Below are positions 42,983-51,864 of a DNA stretch of 64,000 nucleotides, piece after piece. The stretch lies in NCBI GenBank assembly GCA_030824495.1, contig JAVBXP010000021.1, forward strand, positions 1 through 64,000, in the 5' to 3' direction. Below the pieces are notes generated by a model, which saw only the letters and a list, made by a program, of their open reading frames with translations, was not told the origin of the DNA and did no database searches. The stretch comes from a bacterium. GTDB lineage: Bacteria > Pseudomonadota > Alphaproteobacteria > Caulobacterales > Caulobacteraceae. Positions within the stretch are counted from its first letter, which is position 1. Each line of letters opens with the position of its first letter. A program made the translations under genes and the position numbers.

Positions 42983-44758
42983 ATGAAGCAATTCCTCATC
43001 ACCACGGCCGGCGTCTTCGCGGGCTTGGTGCTCTTCCTGATCGGCGTGCCGTTCCTGTTGATCGTGATGGCCGCCGGCGCCGCCAAGCCGGCGCCGACAC
43101 CGAGCCATGCGGTGCTGGAACTGGATCTGCGCGATCCGCTCACCGACCAGGATCCGATCAATCCGTTCGCCTCCTTCGGCCGCCGCTCGATGTCGGTGAT
43201 GTCGGTGATCGAGACGCTCGACCGCGCGGGCAAGGATGGCAAGGTCAAGGCGTTGCTGGTGCGGCTGCCCGATGGCGGCATGGCGCCGGCCGCGGCCGAT
43301 GAGATCCGTCTGGCGCTGAAGAAATTCCGCGCCGCCGGCAAGCCGGTCTTCGCCCACAGCCAGGGCCTGTATCCGTCAGGCGTCGTGACCTCGACCTATA
43401 TGCTCGGCGCATCCGCCGACGAGCTCTGGATGCAGCCGGGCGCGTCGTTCCAGGCGGTCGGGATCTCCAGCGAGGACGTGTTCCTCAAGCGCGCGTTCGA
43501 CAAGTATGGCGTCAAGGCCGACTACGAGCAGCGCTATGAGTTCAAGAACGCCGTCAATCCTTACCTCTACAGCGACTACACGCCGGCGCACCGGGAGGCT
43601 CAGCTGTCCTGGATGGGTTCGGTCTACGGCTCGGCGCTCGCCAACGCCGCCACCGACCGCAAGCTGACGCCAGAAGCGCTGCGCACCAATCTGGAAGCTG
43701 GCCCCTATCTGGCCGAAGAGGCCCTGAAGCTGCGCCTGATCGACAAGGTTGGGCAGGTCAAGGAAATCGAAACCGCCGCCCTGGCCAAGGCCGGCAAGGA
43801 CTCTGAACTGGTCAGCTTCGAGAAGTACATGCGCGCCAGCCGCGAGCGGGTCCACAAGCCCGGCCCGGCCATCGCCATCGTCGAAGGCGAAGGCGCGATC
43901 GTCACCGGCCACGATGGATCGACGAACCCGTTCTCCACGTCCTCGTCGATGTACTCCGACGACATTTCTGAGGCGCTCTATGACGCCATTGAGGACAAGG
44001 ATGTGAAGGCCATTGTCTTCCGCGTCTCCTCGCCCGGCGGTTCGGACACCGCCTCGGAACAGATCCTGGCCGCCGTTCGCGCGGCCAAGGCCGCCAAGAA
44101 GCCGGTCGTCGTCTCGATGGGCACCTATGCAGCCTCCGGCGGCTACTGGGTTTCGAGCGAAGCCTCGGCCATCGTCGCTCACCCGACCACCCTCACCGGC
44201 TCCATCGGGGTGTTCGGCGGCAAGTTCGCGGTGGGAGAAGCCCTCCAGCGCTTCGGCGTCGACATGCGGCAGATCGGGGTGGGCGGCGCCTACGCCGGCG
44301 CCTTCAGCTCAGGCGCCCCGATGACCCAGGCCCAGCGCGCAGCCTTCTCCGGCTGGATGGACCGGATCTATGACAACTTCATCACCCGCGTCGCCTCCGG
44401 CCGAAACCTCCCGCCTGAGCGCGTTCGCGAGATCGCCAAGGGCCGCGTCTGGACCGGCGCCCAGGCGCGCGAGATCGGCCTGGTCGATGAGGTTGGCGGC
44501 TTCTACCAAGCCGTCGATAAGGCCAAGGCCCTGGCCGGCCTGAAGGGCGAGGTTCGCCTCAAGCGCATGACCACTCAGACCTCGCCGTTCGAGGCGCTGG
44601 AAAGCGCGCTCGGCATCTCGGCCACATCCGTCCGCACCCTGGCGGCCGCCGCGTGGGTGATGGGCGATCCCCGCGCCCAAGGCGTGTTGGACGAAATGGC
44701 TCAGGAACGCCTGCGCAGCGGCGGCGCCATGGTGCTGGCCCCTACCCCTGTGAAGTAG
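42983..44758 (+). CDS. sppA: Signal peptide peptidase SppA (67K type)
   Basis: A 591-residue inner-membrane protease that degrades cleaved signal peptides. One N-terminal membrane helix (FLITTAGVFAGLVLFLIGVPFLLIVMAAG) precedes two tandem S49 domains, as in the E. coli enzyme. The catalytic dyad should be Lys188 (EFKNAVNPY, first domain) and Ser385 (YAASGGYW, second domain). RVSSPGGS and TLTGSIGVFGGKF are typical. The ATG at 42983 is preferred over a TTG at 42947. The next gene starts four bases after its stop. Confidence 0.95.
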   Translation: MKQFLITTAGVFAGLVLFLIGVPFLLIVMAAGAAKPAPTPSHAVLELDLRDPLTDQDPINPFASFGRRSMSVMSVIETLDRAGKDGKVKALLVRLPDGGMAPAAADEIRLALKKFRAAGKPVFAHSQGLYPSGVVTSTYMLGASADELWMQPGASFQAVGISSEDVFLKRAFDKYGVKADYEQRYEFKNAVNPYLYSDYTPAHREAQLSWMGSVYGSALANAATDRKLTPEALRTNLEAGPYLAEEALKLRLIDKVGQVKEIETAALAKAGKDSELVSFEKYMRASRERVHKPGPAIAIVEGEGAIVTGHDGSTNPFSTSSSMYSDDISEALYDAIEDKDVKAIVFRVSSPGGSDTASEQILAAVRAAKAAKKPVVVSMGTYAASGGYWVSSEASAIVAHPTTLTGSIGVFGGKFAVGEALQRFGVDMRQIGVGGAYAGAFSSGAPMTQAQRAAFSGWMDRIYDNFITRVASGRNLPPERVREIAKGRVWTGAQAREIGLVDEVGGFYQAVDKAKALAGLKGEVRLKRMTTQTSPFEALESALGISATSVRTLAAAAWVMGDPRAQGVLDEMAQERLRSGGAMVLAPTPVK

Positions 44759-44762
44759 AACC

Positions 44763-46247
44763 GTGAGCACTGACCATCGCAGGGCCTATGAGCTGTTGGG
44801 GCGGGGCGACGTCGAGGGCGCCCTGGCCCTGACCGGCGAATTGGTCGCTCGCCCGGACGCGACGGCCGGCGCGCTCGCCGCCCGGGCCACGGTCCTGAAA
44901 GCCGCAGGCCGACCTCGGGAAGCCCTGGCCGCCAACCAGACCGCGGTCGGGCGCTTTCCAACCAACGCCGTGTGCTGGCACAATCTGGCCTCCACCCTTG
45001 GCGATCTAGGCCAGGCCGCCGAGGCCGAAGCGGCCGCGAACAAGGCCATCGGCCTTGGCCTCGCCGCCCCCGAGACCCGCCTGGTCCTGGCGCGTGCGCT
45101 GCAGGAACAACGCCGGTTCGACGAGGCGGAACGGGCCTTCATCGCCGCGATCGACGCGCGCCCCGAGTACGAAGAAGCCCACAGGGAACTGGCCCAGCTC
45201 ATCTGGATGCGAACCGGCGACCGCCAGGGCGCTCTGGCGCGGCTTGAACGGGCTATCTCGAGCCACCCCGGCAGTCCGGGCCTACGCTATACCCTCGCCA
45301 TCGCTCATGAATTCACCGGCGAGCCTGAAGCGGCGAGACGGACCATCGAGACCGCCCTGGCCATCGCGCCGCGAGACGCACGGCTCCTGGGCCTGGCGGT
45401 GGAGGTATGCTGCGAGTTGGACGACGCGCAAGCCGCCGTGCGCTGGGCTCAGGCGACCCGCGAGTTCGGCATCGGCGGCGCGAACGCCCTGACCACGCAG
45501 GCCCTGCTGGCGGCCGGTGACCTGGACAACGCCCGCCGGGCCGCCGAGGCCGCGGTCGCCGAAGCGCCCAACCACCAGTTCGCCCTGGCCCTGCAGGCCA
45601 CGACATGGCGGCTGACCGGCGATCAACGCTATGGCGCAATGTACGACTATGACCGCCTGGTCGGCGCCTACGATCTCTTCGATGAGAGGAAGGCCGAGGA
45701 CCGCGAATATCTGGAGGCGCTGCGCGCCGCGCTGCACCGGCTGCACGGCTTTACGGTTCATCCCTTCTCGCAATCGGTGCGAGGCGGCGGCCAGACGCCC
45801 TTGCGCCTCGACGGGGCTCACGAGGCGCCGATCGAACACCTGCTCGAGCGGTTCCGAGCAACCATGCAGGACCACATCGAGAAGATTGGGTTCGGCGACA
45901 CTCCCTTTGATCGCAGAAACAACGGCTCGGCCCAGTTGACCGGGGCCTGGTCGGTTCGGTTGGAAGCGTCAGGCCACCACACCAATCACGTCCATCCAAT
46001 GGGATGGATATCCTCGGCCTTCTACGTATCGGTTCCGCGCGACACCGAAGACACAGAGGCCAAGCCAGGCTGGATCAAGTTTGGCGAACCCGGCATTCGG
46101 ACAGCTCCGGCGCTGGAGGCGGAGCGCCTTATCCAGCCCAAGCCTGGCCGGCTGGTGCTGTTCCCATCGTACATGTGGCATGGGACGGTTCCGTTCGCGT
46201 CGAACGAACAGCGCATGACCGTCGCCTTCGACGCCGTCCCGGCCTAG
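44763..46247 (+). CDS. TPR protein with C-terminal 2OG-Fe(II) oxygenase domain
   Basis: A 494-residue protein with GTG start. Residues 1-290 are TPR repeats (for example AVCWHNLASTLGDLGQAAEAEAAANKAI and PEYEEAHRELAQLIW). Residues about 330-494 form a putative 2OG-Fe(II) oxygenase of the PF13759 type: ligands in HTNHVHPMGWISSAFYVSVP (His409/His411) and His473 in SYMWHGTVPF, with Arg of QRMTVAFD for 2-oxoglutarate. It starts four bases after sppA and is probably co-transcribed with it. The substrate is unknown; such proteins often accompany TonB-dependent receptors, and one follows. Confidence 0.85.
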   Translation: MSTDHRRAYELLGRGDVEGALALTGELVARPDATAGALAARATVLKAAGRPREALAANQTAVGRFPTNAVCWHNLASTLGDLGQAAEAEAAANKAIGLGLAAPETRLVLARALQEQRRFDEAERAFIAAIDARPEYEEAHRELAQLIWMRTGDRQGALARLERAISSHPGSPGLRYTLAIAHEFTGEPEAARRTIETALAIAPRDARLLGLAVEVCCELDDAQAAVRWAQATREFGIGGANALTTQALLAAGDLDNARRAAEAAVAEAPNHQFALALQATTWRLTGDQRYGAMYDYDRLVGAYDLFDERKAEDREYLEALRAALHRLHGFTVHPFSQSVRGGGQTPLRLDGAHEAPIEHLLERFRATMQDHIEKIGFGDTPFDRRNNGSAQLTGAWSVRLEASGHHTNHVHPMGWISSAFYVSVPRDTEDTEAKPGWIKFGEPGIRTAPALEAERLIQPKPGRLVLFPSYMWHGTVPFASNEQRMTVAFDAVPA

Positions 46248-46292
46248 TCCCCGGCAACACGGGCCAGATCGGCCCAACATCCCGTTCGTGCA

Positions 46293-46324
46293 AAGAAAAA
46301 GGGCGGCGACCGAAGTCGCCGCCC
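46293..46324 (-). terminator. Rho-independent terminator of the second TonB receptor
   Basis: A perfect 10-bp stem (GGGCGGCGAC with its complement) with a TTCG tetraloop on the minus strand, followed by TTTTTCTT. It lies 26 bases past the receptor stop and may also stop the convergent oxygenase transcript. Confidence 0.9.
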
Positions 46325-46349
46325 TTCAACTTTTACGGTGCTGGAAGGA

Positions 46350-49300
46350 CTAGAAGTCCATCCGGGCGCCGATGAACAGATAACGACCCATCGAGTCGTA
46401 GGTCTGCGGATAGGTGTTACCCGAGCAAGGGCCGGCCGGGCAGTTGCTTTGGCTGGCCAGCGGCGGATCCTTGTCGAACAGGTTGTTGACGCCAAAGCGC
46501 AGGGTCACGTTTTCACGCACGCCCCAGTTACCGGCGAGGTCGAAGTAGTCCATCGCCTTGAGGGTCGCGTCAGCGGCGGTTTCAACACCACGGTCGGAGG
46601 TAACCTCCGAGATGTGGCGCCACGTACCGGACACTTCGAGATCCCACGGCGCGTTCCAGGTCAGGCGCAGCTTGTGGCGCCATTCCGGCATCGGAGCCGC
46701 CGCGGAAACGGCCGAACCGGTGCAGATGTTGCCGTACTGGCCAGCGCAGTCGAAGGGCTCGTCGCCCGGCAGGGTGGTGACGAGGTAGTCCTTCAGGTAG
46801 CTGCCTTGGAAGTTGAAGCTCAGGCCGCCGTAGTTGCTGATGCCGTTCGTGACGCCCATGTCGGCGAAGTCGAAGCGATAGGTGGCTTCGAGGTCGACGC
46901 CTTCAACTTCGAGGCCACCGGTGTTGAAGGTGGTGTCGACGATGAAGCCGTTGTTCGAAAGCCAGAGCGAACCGGTGCCCGGCGCGCGCTTGATCAGGCC
47001 GCAGAAGAAGGCGTCGCCGGTGAGGGCGCAACGCTCAAGCGTCACGTCCTGGCCGATTTGGCCAATGCGCTTCTCAACTTCGATGTTGTACCAGTCCACC
47101 GAGAAGGTGAAGCCGGGGAAGAAGGTCGGGGTCAGCACCAGGCCGAGCGACTTGGTCGTCGACTTTTCCGGATCCAGGTCCGGGTTACCGCCGGTCTGAC
47201 CGTTGTATTGCTCGGCCAGGTTCACCGCCAGATTGCCGTACTGCGAAGCGCTGACGCCGGTGTTGGCGCACTGAGCCGCAGTGAAGTCCGGGGTCGCGCC
47301 GGCGCACGGATCAGTCGTGCCGTTCAGGACGACGTTAGCCGTCGAGAACAGTTCGATGATGTTCGGGGCCCGAACCGCGCGGTTGTAGCTGGCGCGGAGA
47401 CGGAAGTCCTCGGTCGGCGCCCAGTCACCCGCGATCTTGTAGGTGTTGGTGTTGAAGCGCAGCGAGTAGTCCGAGAAGCGATAGCCGAGTTCCGCCGACA
47501 GGCTGTGGAAGAACGGGCGATCTTGGACCAGCGGGATGCGGGCTTCGCCGAACAGTTCGTACAGGTCGTACGAACCTTGCGACGGCAGGGTCGCGCCGCC
47601 TTGGCCGAGCAGGTCGCCGGTTTGGAAGGCGATGTCGGTGTTCAGGTCGAGGCTTTCACGGCGATATTCGGTGCCGAGCGCGATGCCCACGCCGTCTTCA
47701 GCCCAAGGCGTCTTGACGCCGTACTGGCCCAGTTGGCCGGTCAGCACGCCGCTGACGACGGTCTGGGTGTAGGTGCCGTTCTGGAAGCCGGGGGTCTGGA
47801 CGTAGTTCAGCGATTCGGCGCTGGGGCCGGCGGTGCCGAACACGTCGTACGGACGGCAGGCGGCGTCGACATTGGCGCCGGCGAGCGACGGCACGGCCGA
47901 ACGGCAAGCCGGTTGGCCGGTCAACGGATCGATGACAACGTCATTGGCGCGCAGCGAGCGGGCCAGCGAGAATTCGTTGTTGTAGATCTGCTGATAGCTG
48001 ACCGTGCCGTATTGCGCGAAGGCGTCGTAGTTCCAGCCGTCGCCCAGGTCGCCGCGCATGCCGATCACGCCGCGATACGAGGTGTGACGCAGGTCGGCCT
48101 GACGGCCACCGCCTTCAACGTTCCGGCGCAGGATGGCGACCGAAGCTTGTTGGCCCGGGGTCACCGGGTCGGCATCGGGGTTGACGCCGATGGTGTTCGG
48201 GAAGTTGTCGTCGTCCGGAAGCTGGTCGATGGTCGGCGCGCAGAGCGACGTCGCCATGGTCGGCGTCAGGTACGGGTTGTTTTCGCAGTTGATGTTGATG
48301 TTCTGGCCGAAGATGCCCGAAGGGGCGATCTGCGCGACCGTGTGGTCGTCCATGAACATCAGCTGGGTGTAGAGTTCGGCCGCCGGGCTGAACTCGTAGT
48401 GCGCGAAGGCGCCCAGCACGTAGCGCTCATCCGAACGCTGGAAGTAGTTGTAGGGCGCGAAGTTGAAGGCGTCACGACCCGCGACATACGGGCGGAACGC
48501 GCGGCCGCCAGGGGCGGTCGGGTCCAGGGTGATCGACGACAGGGTGCCGCCGCCGGGGACGAACTGCGCAGGAGCCGTGGTGCCGGAACCGCCGCAAGCA
48601 TAGCCGTGAAGGCCAGTGGCCGAGAGGCCCAGGGCGCAGGAGCTGAAGTCGCGCTGGTCTTGCGTGACAGCCTGGGTGTTACGGTAGCCGACATAGGCCG
48701 TCACGTTACCGCGGTCGTCGGCGGTGTTGGCGCCGATCACCAGGTTCAGGTCGGTGGTGCCGCCGTCCCAGACGGTTTCTTCAGGCAGGGCGAACCGCGA
48801 CGGGTCGATGGCGCCTTCCTGGCGACGACGAACCACGTCTTGGATCTTGCTGTCGTTCTTGTGCTGGTAACCGCTGTACTGCAGGTCGAGGCGAACGCCT
48901 TCGAAGTCCTGCTGCATGATGAAGTTCACAACGCCGGCGACGGCGTCCGCACCGTAAACGGCCGAGGCGCCGCCGGTGACGACTTCGACGCGCTCGATCA
49001 GAGCGGCGGGGATGAAGTTCAGGTCAGGGGCGGTGTTGCCGGCGGTCGCGGCCGGAGTACCGTTCATCAGGCGACGGCCGTCGATCAGCACCAGGGTGCG
49101 GTTCGGGCCAAGGCCGCGAAGGTCGACGGTGGCGGTGCCGGTGGCGCCGTTGGCGTAGTTGGAGCCCTGGGCCGCGAACACTTGCGGCAGTTGGTTCACC
49201 AGGTCTTCCGTGCGAGTGACGCCGCGGGTCTGGATGTCTTCGGCGCCGACCACGGTCACCGGGCTGGCGCTGGTCAGGTTAGGCTGAGGAATACGCGAAC

Positions 49301-49430
49301 CGGTAACCACCAGTTCGGAGACTTCCCCGGACTCTTGGGCGCTCGCCTGCGTTGCGCTGAGCCCCAGAAGGGCCGCGCCGCAGATCATGGATGACGCCAG
49401 TAGGCGCTCCCGCATCGACTTGAATTTCAC
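46350..49430 (-). CDS. TonB-dependent receptor (second)
   Basis: A 1026-residue outer-membrane receptor. I start it at a GTG at 49430 that follows GGAGGATAC; the frame from 49475 is rejected. The signal peptide ends ATQASAQ, the TonB box is GEVSELVVTGSRIPQPN, and the plug has VNQLPQVFAAQGSNYANG, VDLRGLGPNRTLVLIDGRRL and VEVVTGGASAVYGADAVAGVVNFIM. The barrel contains several Cys pairs (CENNPYLTP...C, CRSAVPS...C) and ends MGRYLFIGARMDF. This Oar-like class is common in Caulobacter and Sphingomonads. The ligand is unknown; the adjacent peptide ABC genes suggest peptides. Confidence 0.95.
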   Translation of the reverse strand: MKFKSMRERLLASSMICGAALLGLSATQASAQESGEVSELVVTGSRIPQPNLTSASPVTVVGAEDIQTRGVTRTEDLVNQLPQVFAAQGSNYANGATGTATVDLRGLGPNRTLVLIDGRRLMNGTPAATAGNTAPDLNFIPAALIERVEVVTGGASAVYGADAVAGVVNFIMQQDFEGVRLDLQYSGYQHKNDSKIQDVVRRRQEGAIDPSRFALPEETVWDGGTTDLNLVIGANTADDRGNVTAYVGYRNTQAVTQDQRDFSSCALGLSATGLHGYACGGSGTTAPAQFVPGGGTLSSITLDPTAPGGRAFRPYVAGRDAFNFAPYNYFQRSDERYVLGAFAHYEFSPAAELYTQLMFMDDHTVAQIAPSGIFGQNININCENNPYLTPTMATSLCAPTIDQLPDDDNFPNTIGVNPDADPVTPGQQASVAILRRNVEGGGRQADLRHTSYRGVIGMRGDLGDGWNYDAFAQYGTVSYQQIYNNEFSLARSLRANDVVIDPLTGQPACRSAVPSLAGANVDAACRPYDVFGTAGPSAESLNYVQTPGFQNGTYTQTVVSGVLTGQLGQYGVKTPWAEDGVGIALGTEYRRESLDLNTDIAFQTGDLLGQGGATLPSQGSYDLYELFGEARIPLVQDRPFFHSLSAELGYRFSDYSLRFNTNTYKIAGDWAPTEDFRLRASYNRAVRAPNIIELFSTANVVLNGTTDPCAGATPDFTAAQCANTGVSASQYGNLAVNLAEQYNGQTGGNPDLDPEKSTTKSLGLVLTPTFFPGFTFSVDWYNIEVEKRIGQIGQDVTLERCALTGDAFFCGLIKRAPGTGSLWLSNNGFIVDTTFNTGGLEVEGVDLEATYRFDFADMGVTNGISNYGGLSFNFQGSYLKDYLVTTLPGDEPFDCAGQYGNICTGSAVSAAAPMPEWRHKLRLTWNAPWDLEVSGTWRHISEVTSDRGVETAADATLKAMDYFDLAGNWGVRENVTLRFGVNNLFDKDPPLASQSNCPAGPCSGNTYPQTYDSMGRYLFIGARMDF

Positions 49431-49517
49431 TGTTTGTATCCTCCAGCGGTCCGCCAGAAGGCAGCCGCTCCCCACAAAGGAAAGGTCCCAGAAACGAGCT
49501 GTTTCCGGTTACGTCCG

Positions 49518-49546
49518 AGTTACGGGGCGAACATGTCGGAGGTCAA
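49518..49546 (-). promoter_or_regulatory. Possible promoter of the second TonB receptor
   Basis: On the minus strand TTGACC (49541-49546) and GTAACT (49518-49523) are spaced 17 bases apart, about 90 bases before the receptor start. The -10 match is partial. Confidence 0.4.
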
Positions 49547-49650
49547 CGAACAACAATAGATGGTCACGTTATGGGCGCCAGTCTGTAGCATTCTGGTCAC
49601 AGATCGCCCGCACTGCCCGCCTTAGCGCACGACTCGTGCCGACCTCGCCG

Positions 49651-51306
49651 TCAAAGGGGCGGTTTGTTGCCGGCGACGCACAGATACCGGGTCCGATGAT
49701 GATCGATGACATTATCTACGAACCCAGTAACTTTCGGGTTCACCAGGTTCTTTGTGACATAGAAATAGGTGGGCGCGACGGCCGTATCTTCGAGCATCAG
49801 GTGTTCGGCGTCGGCGAGATACTGTCCGCGCTTTGCAGCGTCAGGCTCTTTGTCGGCCTTGGCCAGCAACGCGTCATAGTCTGAATTTTTGTAGTCGCCG
49901 TAGTTCTGCTGCCCCGTCGCCGACTGCATCAAGTACAGGAAACTCATCGGATCGTTGTAGTCGGCGATCCACGCCGCGTCGGCGACCTGGAAGTCACGCG
50001 CCCGATACGAGGCATAGGCGATCTGGGTTTCGTTCTGCGCCAGGCGCGCGTCGACGCCGATCGATTTCCAGTCGGCCTGGATGGCGGGCATGACCAGCAT
50101 CGGGTCTGGGGTGTTGCGATGCTTGATCTCCACCTTCAGTGGACGACCGGGCCCAAAGCCCGCCTCGGCCAGCAGGCGACGCGCCTCGGCCTGGCGCTTG
50201 GCGAACGGCCAACTCGCCCACTCCGGGGGCTTGGCGCCCTGGTAGTTTGCAACGCCTGGCGGGACGAAGGTGTAGGCCGGCATCTGCCCGCCGCGCAGCA
50301 GCTTCTCTGCGATGAATTCCCGGTCGATCGACATCGAGAGCGCCTGCCGCACCCGCGGGTCCTTGAACTCGGGCACGTTTGAATTGAACGCCACGTATGA
50401 CACGCCGAGATAGGTGTGGGTGCGGACGTACTCTGGGATTTCCTTCCGCAGGAAGGCGATTCGATTCGATTGGATGTCGGCGTTCGAATCGAGTTCGCCG
50501 CGCCTCACGCGACGCTCGGCGCTGATCGCGTCGTTGGTCGGGTAGTAGTAGACCTCGTCGGCGCAGACCTTGTCCGCCTCGTAGAAGGTGGGGCTCTTGA
50601 CCGACCGGACGTAGTCACCCAACCGCCACTCCCGCACGGTGAACGGCCCGTTGCCGACGAAGTGCTCAGGCCGGGTCCAGGCGTCACCCCACTTCTCCAC
50701 CACGTGCCGCGGCACCGGATACATCGAGTAGTGCTTGGCCACCTCCGGAAGATACGGGGCCGGATGGTTCAGGCGGAATTCGAGAACGCTGGGCGATACC
50801 GCCCTGACCCCGACGCTCTCCAACGAACCCTTGCCCTCCGTGGCCGCCTGCGCGCCTTCGATCATGTAGAGCAATGACGAGTACTGCGAGGCGGTCTTGG
50901 GATCGAGGATGCGGCGAATCGCGAACACGAAGTCATCGGCGGTCACCGGCGCGCCGTCCGACCACTTGGCGTCGCGCAGATAGAACCGCCAGGTCAGCCC
51001 GTCCGCCGACGTTTCCCAACGCTCGGCCATGCCCGGGATCGGCCGCCCCGCGGCGTCGTCCTGAGTCAGGCCCATCAGCGCGTCGGAGATGATTCGATCT
51101 TCCCAGGTGCCGCTGGACTTATGGGGGTCGAGCGTCGTCGGTTCAGAGCCGTTGCCCAGGTGCAGGCACACCTTGCCCGCCGGGCATTGCGCCCGCGCCG
51201 GCCCGCTCTGACCGCCGCACGCCTGCACCGCCACCGCGACGGCGGACAGAATCAGGAGATTGCGTGCATGGTGGCTGGCGGCTTCAATGAGCTTACGCAG
51301 TGACAT
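49651..51306 (-). CDS. Peptide ABC transporter substrate-binding lipoprotein
   Basis: A 551-residue periplasmic binding protein of SBP family 5 (OppA/DppA/MppA). The signal peptide leads to a lipobox-like VQAC at Cys30. Family marks are GSEPTTLDPHKSSGTWEDRIISDALMGLTQ, WRFYLRDAKWSDGAPVTADDFVFAIRRILDP and YVAFNSNVPEFKDPRVRQALSMSIDREFIAEKLL. It ends with the usual C-lobe YGDYKNSDYDALLAKADKE. It binds short peptides and delivers them to Opp-type permeases, which lie 1.7 kb upstream on the same strand, separated by two other genes. Confidence 0.93.
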   Translation of the reverse strand: MSLRKLIEAASHHARNLLILSAVAVAVQACGGQSGPARAQCPAGKVCLHLGNGSEPTTLDPHKSSGTWEDRIISDALMGLTQDDAAGRPIPGMAERWETSADGLTWRFYLRDAKWSDGAPVTADDFVFAIRRILDPKTASQYSSLLYMIEGAQAATEGKGSLESVGVRAVSPSVLEFRLNHPAPYLPEVAKHYSMYPVPRHVVEKWGDAWTRPEHFVGNGPFTVREWRLGDYVRSVKSPTFYEADKVCADEVYYYPTNDAISAERRVRRGELDSNADIQSNRIAFLRKEIPEYVRTHTYLGVSYVAFNSNVPEFKDPRVRQALSMSIDREFIAEKLLRGGQMPAYTFVPPGVANYQGAKPPEWASWPFAKRQAEARRLLAEAGFGPGRPLKVEIKHRNTPDPMLVMPAIQADWKSIGVDARLAQNETQIAYASYRARDFQVADAAWIADYNDPMSFLYLMQSATGQQNYGDYKNSDYDALLAKADKEPDAAKRGQYLADAEHLMLEDTAVAPTYFYVTKNLVNPKVTGFVDNVIDHHRTRYLCVAGNKPPL

Positions 51307-51319
51307 GGGGCTCTCAGAA

Positions 51320-51862
51320 ATGACTATCGCTATGGTTCGGGTAAGACACGCGGCCGTCGTTCTTGCCGCCTCGACCCTCTGCGCTTGGCCAGCATACGCC
51401 CAGCCCAGTATGGAAGGCCGGGCCGCGCTGGTCCAGAAGCTGGCCGACTGTCGTAAGGTCGCAGACGATTCGGCTCGCCTCGCCTGCTTCGACGGCGCCG
51501 CCGCCGCCCTGGAAACGGCCGAGGCCAAGGGCGACATTGTCGTCGTCGACCGGGCTCAGGCCCAGCAGGTTCGCCGCCAGGCCTTCGGGTTCCGCCTGCC
51601 CTCGCTGTCGGTGTTCGATCGCGGCGACAAGCCCGAGGAAGTCGACAGCATCGAGAGCCGCATCGTTTCGGCGCGCACCGAGGCGACCGGCAAGTGGGTC
51701 CTGAAGCTGGAGGACGGCTCGACCTGGACGCAGATCGATGTCGATTCGCCGTCCATCAAGCCGAAGGCCGGAATGCCCGCGCGCGTCCGCAAGGCGACGA
51801 TGGGCAGCTTCCTGCTGAGCGTCGATGGCCAGCGCGCCTTCCGGGCCCGCCGGACGGAATAG
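51320..51862 (+). CDS. Small secreted protein with a Cys-pair motif
   Basis: About 180 residues. A signal peptide (VRVRHAAVVLAASTLCAWPAYAQ) is followed by LVQKLADCRKVADDSARLACFDGAAAAL. This L-C-x(8-12)-RLxCFD motif occurs in a family of small periplasmic proteins of unknown role. The second half has VDSIESRIVSARTEATGKWVLKLEDGSTWTQ, a beta-rich OB-like stretch. The start is uncertain (ATG 51320 or 51332). Its start is 13 bases from that of the divergent binding protein, so any promoter must overlap coding sequence. Confidence 0.72.
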   Translation: MTIAMVRVRHAAVVLAASTLCAWPAYAQPSMEGRAALVQKLADCRKVADDSARLACFDGAAAALETAEAKGDIVVVDRAQAQQVRRQAFGFRLPSLSVFDRGDKPEEVDSIESRIVSARTEATGKWVLKLEDGSTWTQIDVDSPSIKPKAGMPARVRKATMGSFLLSVDGQRAFRARRTE

Positions 51863-51864
51863 CA

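Noticed and set aside
46338-49394. A 1018-codon open frame opposite the second TonB receptor
   Set aside because: Same reason: shadow of a clearly recognisable receptor; the residues are biased to Arg, Gly and Val as expected of antisense reading.
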